In this document: piece by piece, positions 60,073 to 64,000 of the stretch
Position numbering within the stretch: position 1 is the first letter of the stretch
How the letters are laid out: each line of letters opens with the position of its first letter
NCBI RefSeq assembly: GCF_028750875.1
Contig: NW_026542595.1
Coordinates: 81,337,386-81,401,385, forward strand
Length of the DNA stretch: 64,000 bases
Direction of reading: 5' to 3'
Origin: Macrosteles quadrilineatus
Taxonomy: Eukaryota; Arthropoda; Insecta; Hemiptera; Cicadellidae
The notes under the pieces: model-generated
Seen by the model: the letters and a program-made list of their open reading frames with translations, nothing else
What the model was told of the DNA's origin: nothing
The model's database searches: none
Program-made: the position numbers and the translations under genes

Positions 60073-60143
60073 AGGTCAAGGTCATCCATATCAGTTTTTA
60101 AAAAATATCATGTTAGTATTTTAGACAAAATACTAACATGATA
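60073..60143 (-). terminator. 3' cassette 2: long perfect hairpin plus TGACCTTGACCT box
   Basis: After the stop of the 113-aa gene and an AATAAAATA signal (near 60,160), a hairpin has perfect 17-bp arms (60,106-60,122 and 60,127-60,143) and the 4-nt loop AGAC. AGGTCAAGGTCA is at 60,073-60,084, and the intervening ATC-CATATCAGTTTTTAAAAAATAT matches cassette 1 with few changes. The stem sequence is unrelated to that of cassette 1, so it is the ability to pair that is shared. It lies between two genes and could act as 3' end, upstream element of the IAP gene, or both. Confidence 0.6.
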
Positions 60144-60191
60144 ATTTATGATATTTTATTTATATACAATCATTTGTACAATATTCTTATT

Positions 60192-60533
60192 CTAACAACA
60201 GTGCAAAGAGAGTTCTGTAGAGTTGTTCCCACTAACTCCATGAGATACCAAATAGAGAGAGCCCGGTTCGATGCTGCGTAGATCCTCATTTTGTAACATG
60301 CTGACAAACCGTTTTGGAAGAAACATTTGGAACTTTGGTTCATCTCCTGGAGTAAAAGGTGCATCGCTTAAGGAGACTAGAATAGCGTCCCCAATAGATG
60401 TTTCCATTTTCTTCATTCTATGCACAATATAATGTTTTAGTTCCTTAAGTTCTGAACACTTTTTAGTAATTAAAACACTTGACTTTGAATGAGTGTTGAA
60501 CTGATCAACAAGGTTCTGGAGTTGAGATGCCAT
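60192..60533 (-). CDS. FLPKR-motif protein, 113 aa, of the virus-like cluster
   Basis: Complete ORF from ATG at 60,533. Residues 1-45 are helical and basic; FLPKRF is at 71-76, then EDLRSIEPGSLYLVSHGV. It is distantly related to the 111-aa ORF at 19,869-20,204. Proteins of this kind recur in insect genomes beside virus-like genes; the biochemical role is not known to me, and a small nucleic-acid-binding protein is plausible but unproven. Its first codons overlap the last 29 bp of the 217-aa gene, and its promoter lies inside that gene, as in compact viral genomes. Confidence 0.7.
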   Translation of the reverse strand: MASQLQNLVDQFNTHSKSSVLITKKCSELKELKHYIVHRMKKMETSIGDAILVSLSDAPFTPGDEPKFQMFLPKRFVSMLQNEDLRSIEPGSLYLVSHGVSGNNSTELSLHCC

Positions 60534-61158
60534 CTTTATTGGTCAAGCTGTAGGTGTTTTCCTGTCCTAGGTTGGAACAATACTGATGTGTTGTCTGCAC
60601 ACTTTCCTCATATTTATACCCATCGATTCCCCCACTACCGCAGCTCTCCTTTTGGTTTAGGAATGATGCTATACGGTATGCATTTTTTAAAGCACATTGA
60701 CCTTGACGATGACATTTGTTTTTGCCTGCAAGACAAATACCGTCATAACACACTTTAAAATTTGAGTCAATCGTTACATCAATCACGTTACCAATGGTAT
60801 ATTTTTGGATCCAGCTTCGTTTTTCCAAACCTTTAGTGTAAATACGGTTGAATTTCGCACAAAAGTGATACATTACATCATCTACAGTGTTGTAATCTAA
60901 AAATCCTTCATTCCATGCAATGTGATGAAAATTCCTAGTAACCCACTTATTAGTTAACTTGGCTTTAGAATTTAGTTTTTTAAAAGAATGTGGTGGTTTA
61001 AACATAAAGGGATAGACAACGTACGTTAATAAATCTAAAATTACTAACTCCTTAACAACATATTCATTTGTATTTCCACGAAAAGCTTGGAACTCAATCA
61101 CACAGGGTTTCTCTTCTATTGTTTTAACTTTGTCTGAGAACCATACCCTCTGCTCCAT
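60505..61158 (-). CDS. 217-aa putative nuclease-like protein of the virus-like cluster
   Basis: Complete ORF from ATG at 61,158. Residues 19-42 (CVIEFQAFRGNTNEYVVKELVILD) look like the first acidic strand of an RNase H-like exonuclease fold. FKPPHSFKKL (53-62), NFHHIAWNEGFLDY (76-89), IYTKGLEKRSWI (106-117) and the late CHRQGQCALKNAYR (149-162) follow. That series (E/D-x-Q-x-F, P-P, HHxxxW-x-x-G, KG-x-x-K, C-x-H...CAL-x-N-A) recurs in uncharacterised insect virus-like proteins. The catalytic assignment is inference; a typical second and third acidic residue are not certain. The C-terminal 50 residues are low-complexity and overlap the promoter and start of the next gene. It has its own TATA and TCAGTT promoter. 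Confidence 0.65.
   Translation of the reverse strand: MEQRVWFSDKVKTIEEKPCVIEFQAFRGNTNEYVVKELVILDLLTYVVYPFMFKPPHSFKKLNSKAKLTNKWVTRNFHHIAWNEGFLDYNTVDDVMYHFCAKFNRIYTKGLEKRSWIQKYTIGNVIDVTIDSNFKVCYDGICLAGKNKCHRQGQCALKNAYRIASFLNQKESCGSGGIDGYKYEESVQTTHQYCSNLGQENTYSLTNKDGISTPEPC
60584..60618 (-). promoter_or_regulatory. Core promoter of the 113-aa FLPKR gene
   Basis: TATAAATA (60,611-60,618) is 34 bp before the A of TCAGT (60,584). It lies within the coding sequence of the 217-aa gene. GTAGTGGGGG is just upstream (about 60,632-60,641). Confidence 0.55.
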
Positions 61159-61177
61159 GGTAAGAATGTTAAGTAAC

Positions 61178-61211
61178 TGATTTCCACACCACGGTAGGTT
61201 TTATATTTATA
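61178..61211 (-). promoter_or_regulatory. Core promoter of the 217-aa gene
   Basis: TATAAATA (61,204-61,211) is 33 bp before the A of TCAGTT (61,178). The predicted leader to the ATG at 61,158 is about 20 nt. Confidence 0.6.
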
Positions 61212-61322
61212 CCAGGCCGTACAGTTAAGGCGCGTTGATGTATATTTAACGTGGGCATCATCCCCAAGTAAGCCTACCCCACGAGTTTAAATTAGTTTTT
61301 TTTATTTCAAACTAAAACACAC

Positions 61323-62159
61323 TTAGATTGGCTGTGTTTCTTCAATATTTTCTTTTACGTCATCCGTTGTAGTCTTATTGATCTCGTAGTCTTTTATACT
61401 CCGCCACATTTCAACCTCATAGGGGATTCGATTAAAAATTGATGTATCGATCGGTCCGTGTAGAATCTGGGAGTCAGGGTATTGATCCATAGCATCCACT
61501 AAATATTCTTTTATTACAGAGCTTGAAAATGTTAGTTGTTTCATGTATCTAGTTACAGGTGAAGCGGCACAACCCAAAACATAAAATTCTTCTCTTGTTA
61601 GTTGAATCTTAATATCGTGTTTTGATAGGTCTCTGAAACGTATTTGCTGTCCTCCACGATACTTATAAATATCTATTTCTATGTCACAATCCAATAACCG
61701 AACAGCCGTTTTTTTACCAAACATGTTTTTAGCCAAATAACATTCGATTAAGTGCAAATGTTTTATGAATGAGTCCCAAGCATGCTCCGAAAAAAACAAC
61801 ATTTTTGCTCCATGATTTAAAATTGCGTTAGGTGCGTATGATAGGTCCTTCACTAATCCGATTGCAATGCCTTTAGACATACATCTTGAAATGGGGTAAA
61901 ATATACGGAGGAAAATATCCGTTAACATATTAAGAGGAAGGTCGTCTTCGGGGGTTTTCTTCCTCTTTAGCGCTGAGTTAGTTACAAAAACACTGTTTTC
62001 ACAACTGTCCATATCATTGTTATCTTGAGTATGGAATTTTAGAAACTCTGATAATTCATCTTCACAAAGCTTAACTTTTGCGTCATATTCTTCTTCTCTA
62101 ACAACCACCTCTTCTTCCACTTTGGTACTGCTTTTATCTTTGTCCGTTAAAGAATTCAT
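61323..62159 (-). CDS. 279-aa uncharacterised protein of the virus-like cluster
   Basis: I use the ATG at 62,159; the frame extends 12 codons further to a TTG. Residues 1-70 are highly charged and acidic (KVEEEVVVREEEYDAKVKLCEDELSEF), with a basic RKKTP patch near residue 67 that could be a nuclear localisation signal. The C-terminal two thirds are globular: a hydrophobic LTDIFLRIFYPISRC helix, and YKYRGGQQIRFRDL followed by DIKIQLTREEFYVLG. That strand-strand-helix pattern slightly recalls PC4-type transcription cofactor domains, which is only a guess. It begins at a promoter overlapping the 3' end of the capsid gene. The frame is intact, the family unknown to me. Confidence 0.65.
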   Translation of the reverse strand: MNSLTDKDKSSTKVEEEVVVREEEYDAKVKLCEDELSEFLKFHTQDNNDMDSCENSVFVTNSALKRKKTPEDDLPLNMLTDIFLRIFYPISRCMSKGIAIGLVKDLSYAPNAILNHGAKMLFFSEHAWDSFIKHLHLIECYLAKNMFGKKTAVRLLDCDIEIDIYKYRGGQQIRFRDLSKHDIKIQLTREEFYVLGCAASPVTRYMKQLTFSSSVIKEYLVDAMDQYPDSQILHGPIDTSIFNRIPYEVEMWRSIKDYEINKTTTDDVKENIEETQPI

Positions 62160-62203
62160 GTCTACAGTATCATATGTTGCTTCAACCACTGACAAATATA
62201 AAC

Positions 62204-62234
62204 TGAATCCTTGCTTAAGTGACTGCTATTTATA
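62204..62234 (-). promoter_or_regulatory. Core promoter of the 279-aa gene
   Basis: TATAAATA (62,227-62,234) is 30 bp before the A of TCAGTTT (62,204). The TATA box starts only 18 bp after the stop codon of the capsid gene, so there is essentially no spacer between the genes. Confidence 0.6.
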
Positions 62235-62251
62235 CCTTGTCTTGCTGAGGC

Positions 62252-63478
62252 TTATAAAACCATCTTTACTATACCGGTTAAAGGTGTGTACGTTACAATT
62301 TTGTCATGAAGAATCAAACAGTACGCACTTGTATTAGAAGGTATGTTGGATTCAAACTCCATTTCTAATTTAATATCCACGCTAGAAGATTTAACGGATT
62401 CATTTTGTTTTGAACAATCAATAACCACGATAGGTGCTTTTGAACTAAATTCAGTTGGTGATAGTAATGGTGTGTTTGCCTTGCCATAATATGAAGATTG
62501 AAATCTTGCATACATGTCGTATAAAATACTATACCGCTTCTTTTCAAAAGAAACATTTAAATTGTCGTATGGAAAGAATTGAGAGTTAAGGTACAGTTTA
62601 CAGTTTTTAAGTTTACAATGATCGAATAATGTTGCATCAGCAGTTATGTTACTTCTTCTGTCCGTTTGCAGTCCAACTATCACATATCTAGGTTTTTCCA
62701 AATGATTAGAAGTCTTTACAGTCCATGTATGTCTTTCTGTCTCCGATAGAATAGGGTATTCATGCAATTCCCAGCTTCTGAATGGTAGAACGATATCACG
62801 ATCAGCTTTCAACTGCCTTAAAAGTGTAATCCTGTGTTCATCTGCCAGTTTCAAGTGTGGGACTCTCCAAACTATCTTATTCAAGTATAATTTCCATTCC
62901 AGAGCTTCTTCAGTCGTTGATTGAGGTGCTATAATAAGGTCTTTGTCATTTGAAGATCGCAACAGAACCAATTCTTGTTTTACGTTTATCAATATCTTAT
63001 TGTAATCCTCCGCAAAACCTAGTAACAACCTTAACGGCACAGAAAAATCAAAATTACCATTTGCATTGGGTTTTATGGAATCTGAACTGGGATTAACCCA
63101 CCCAGCAACCGCTAGTAGATTTCTTGCGTTTGGTGATAATGAGCATAGTCCTTTCAGTGTACTAGATATCCCTACCCTTTTTGTAGAGTCTATGGTAACT
63201 CCTGAAATTTCATACCTTATTTCATCAAAAAGAAACGCCATCGGGTTACTAACGAAAGGAATGGTTGTTCCAATAGTGCCATCCTTTTTTGTTACTGTTC
63301 CTTCGATGTACAAACAACTCTCAGAAGGAAGGGTGTAGACATCTTGCTGTTGGATTGGAATTCTAATTTCATCGTTATTGTTTAATTTCGATGAAGCGTA
63401 GGGGTTGTGGGTGTGATACTCTTTTTCCCATAGAGTCTCGTCGAAAGTTGGACCGTGCGTTATATCCAGTATATCCAT
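62252..63478 (-). CDS. Probable major capsid protein (double jelly-roll type), 408 aa
   Basis: Complete ORF from ATG at 63,478. It is predicted to be mostly beta: an N-terminal half with IRIPIQQQDVYTLPSESCLYIEG (38-60) and MAFLFDEIRYEISG (80-93), and a C-terminal half with LPFRSWELHEYP (231-242), the CKLKNCKLYLNSQFFPYDNL stretch (288-307), APIVVIDCSKQNES (348-361) and a final strand pair ending in HDKIVTYTPL (391-400). Two repeated beta-rich halves, length and position in a compact gene set fit a double jelly-roll capsid protein, and close relatives recur in insect genomes. Structure prediction would settle this; I cannot cite a named family. Alternative: another structural protein of the same element. 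No transmembrane span. Its start overlaps the 75-aa ORF by 104 bp, and its stop abuts the next promoter. Confidence 0.65.
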   Translation of the reverse strand: MDILDITHGPTFDETLWEKEYHTHNPYASSKLNNNDEIRIPIQQQDVYTLPSESCLYIEGTVTKKDGTIGTTIPFVSNPMAFLFDEIRYEISGVTIDSTKRVGISSTLKGLCSLSPNARNLLAVAGWVNPSSDSIKPNANGNFDFSVPLRLLLGFAEDYNKILINVKQELVLLRSSNDKDLIIAPQSTTEEALEWKLYLNKIVWRVPHLKLADEHRITLLRQLKADRDIVLPFRSWELHEYPILSETERHTWTVKTSNHLEKPRYVIVGLQTDRRSNITADATLFDHCKLKNCKLYLNSQFFPYDNLNVSFEKKRYSILYDMYARFQSSYYGKANTPLLSPTEFSSKAPIVVIDCSKQNESVKSSSVDIKLEMEFESNIPSNTSAYCLILHDKIVTYTPLTGIVKMVL

Positions 63479-63602
63479 TATTATTTACATGCAGACCAAT
63501 ATCCTGTAGAAATTTAATGTTTTCAACTGTTAACTCTTCTGATGCAGGTGGCCTACTAACTCTTAAATCACCAGTGCTCTTCTTTTTAAAGGATAATCCC
63601 AT
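63375..63602 (-). CDS. 75-aa protein overlapping the capsid gene
   Basis: ATG at 63,602. The start MGLSFKKKSTGDLRVSRPPASEELTVENIKFLQDIGL (residues 1-37) has a conserved-looking RPPxSxELTxENIKFLQxLGL-type core that I associate with small ORFs next to this capsid family in insects. The last 34 codons overlap the capsid start in another frame and are of uncertain value. Function unknown; possibly a minor structural or scaffold peptide. A separate TATA box was not found; both ORFs may use one transcript. Confidence 0.5.
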   Translation of the reverse strand: MGLSFKKKSTGDLRVSRPPASEELTVENIKFLQDIGLHVNNNGYTGYNARSNFRRDSMGKRVSHPQPLRFIEIKQ

Positions 63603-63770
63603 TATTCATAAACTGGGTTAACATAAGAAAATGAACAGAAGTTTTTCTTACCCTCTAGAGTCAAAGGGGTCCTGGTTTCATCTAAAATATAAATGAAGAT
63701 GTTTGATATAATATAACTACTATTCATTCTGATTTTTTCTACTTATTATCAGGATATGTCAAGAGTTTCC
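63603..63770. other. Intergenic stretch upstream of the capsid genes
   Basis: AT-rich, no frame. On the minus strand TTATATTTTAG followed by ATG (near 63,690) and GAGGGTAAG (near 63,653) look like splice signals, but no coding exon can be supported. Confidence 0.35.
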
Positions 63771-64000
63771 CTAATTTGATATCGAGGGTTCAGAATGATA
63801 TTTCGATATATTTTTAGTTTGTTGACCATCATATTCAGGTTTGATCATGCGTTCTTCTTCATTCCAAACAAACTTTGATCCCATGTATGTTATAAGCCGA
63901 TCTTTTACCCGATATACATGTGTGCGAAATTTGTAATCTCCACCACGATAAGATGCAAATCCACTTATACTACTATCTTTAGCTATTATTACAGGAGTTA
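63771..64000 (-). CDS. 3' end of a further gene of the cluster, cut by the window edge
   Basis: The minus-strand frame is open from the window edge to a TAG at 63,771-63,773, about 76 codons, and reads ...IAKDSSISGFASYRGGDYKFRTHVYRVKDRLI...WNEEERMIKPEYDGQQ. The ASYRGGDYKFR stretch faintly resembles YKYRGGQQIRFR in the 279-aa protein. Its start lies outside the window, so the product cannot be named. Confidence 0.5.
   Translation of the reverse strand, partial: TPVIIAKDSSISGFASYRGGDYKFRTHVYRVKDRLITYMGSKFVWNEEERMIKPEYDGQQTKNISKYHSEPSISN

Overview
The window looks like a piece of an insect (or closely related arthropod) nuclear genome: AT-rich, full of eukaryotic transposons, TATA plus TCAGT-type core promoters and AATAAA signals, with no bacterial-style operons. 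I recognise no ordinary host gene, tRNA or rRNA. Almost everything I can name is a mobile or virus-like element, often one nested inside another. The species cannot be told from this sequence.

Layout. 0.28-6.06 kb is a Tc1/mariner-type element with 420-bp inverted ends. Its transposase gene has been cut near the 3' end by a 3.1-kb foldback element (FB1), which itself contains a smaller TA-inserted MITE and tandem repeats. 10.8-11.2 kb carries a Penelope-like 3' remnant with two hammerhead-core-like hairpins. 13.17-14.34 kb is a nearly perfect 1.18-kb palindrome with TA target duplications. 14.5-20.6 kb holds a decayed virus-like/Polinton-type region: a protein-primed-type DNA polymerase B pseudogene, a Pro/acidic ORF broken at a run of 13 C, a small FLPKR-motif protein and a 47-codon ORF with a clean promoter. 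23-25.7 kb has a LINE tail and a 708-bp tandem duplication. 26.4-41 kb is mostly Helitron ends, copies of a dispersed repeat of about 610 bp, and LINE and Penelope fragments. 41.7-46.1 kb has a gypsy-like gag start, a 150-bp tandem array with an inverted partner array, and a retroelement insertion bounded by a 13-bp duplication. 49.45-53.80 kb is a Helitron interrupted by a second foldback (FB2) of the same family as FB1. 53.5-58.7 kb has further Helitron ends, a degenerate satellite and a small foldback.

The most interesting part is 58.85-64.0 kb: a compact run of uninterrupted minus-strand genes that resembles the genome of an insect DNA virus or Polinton/adintovirus-like element and continues past the right edge. 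It contains a 408-aa probable double-jelly-roll-type capsid protein, an overlapping 75-aa ORF, a 279-aa protein, a 217-aa protein, a 113-aa FLPKR-motif protein, a one-BIR plus RING inhibitor of apoptosis, and an 89-aa protein. Five genes have a TATA box about 30-34 bp upstream of an initiator. Two transcript ends share a cassette of AATAAA, a perfect long hairpin and a TGACCTTGACCT box; the hairpin stems differ in sequence but both pair perfectly. The FLPKR protein and the TATA/TCAGT promoter style tie this intact cluster to the decayed polymerase region 40 kb to the left, so the window seems to hold an old and a young member of the same broad element class.
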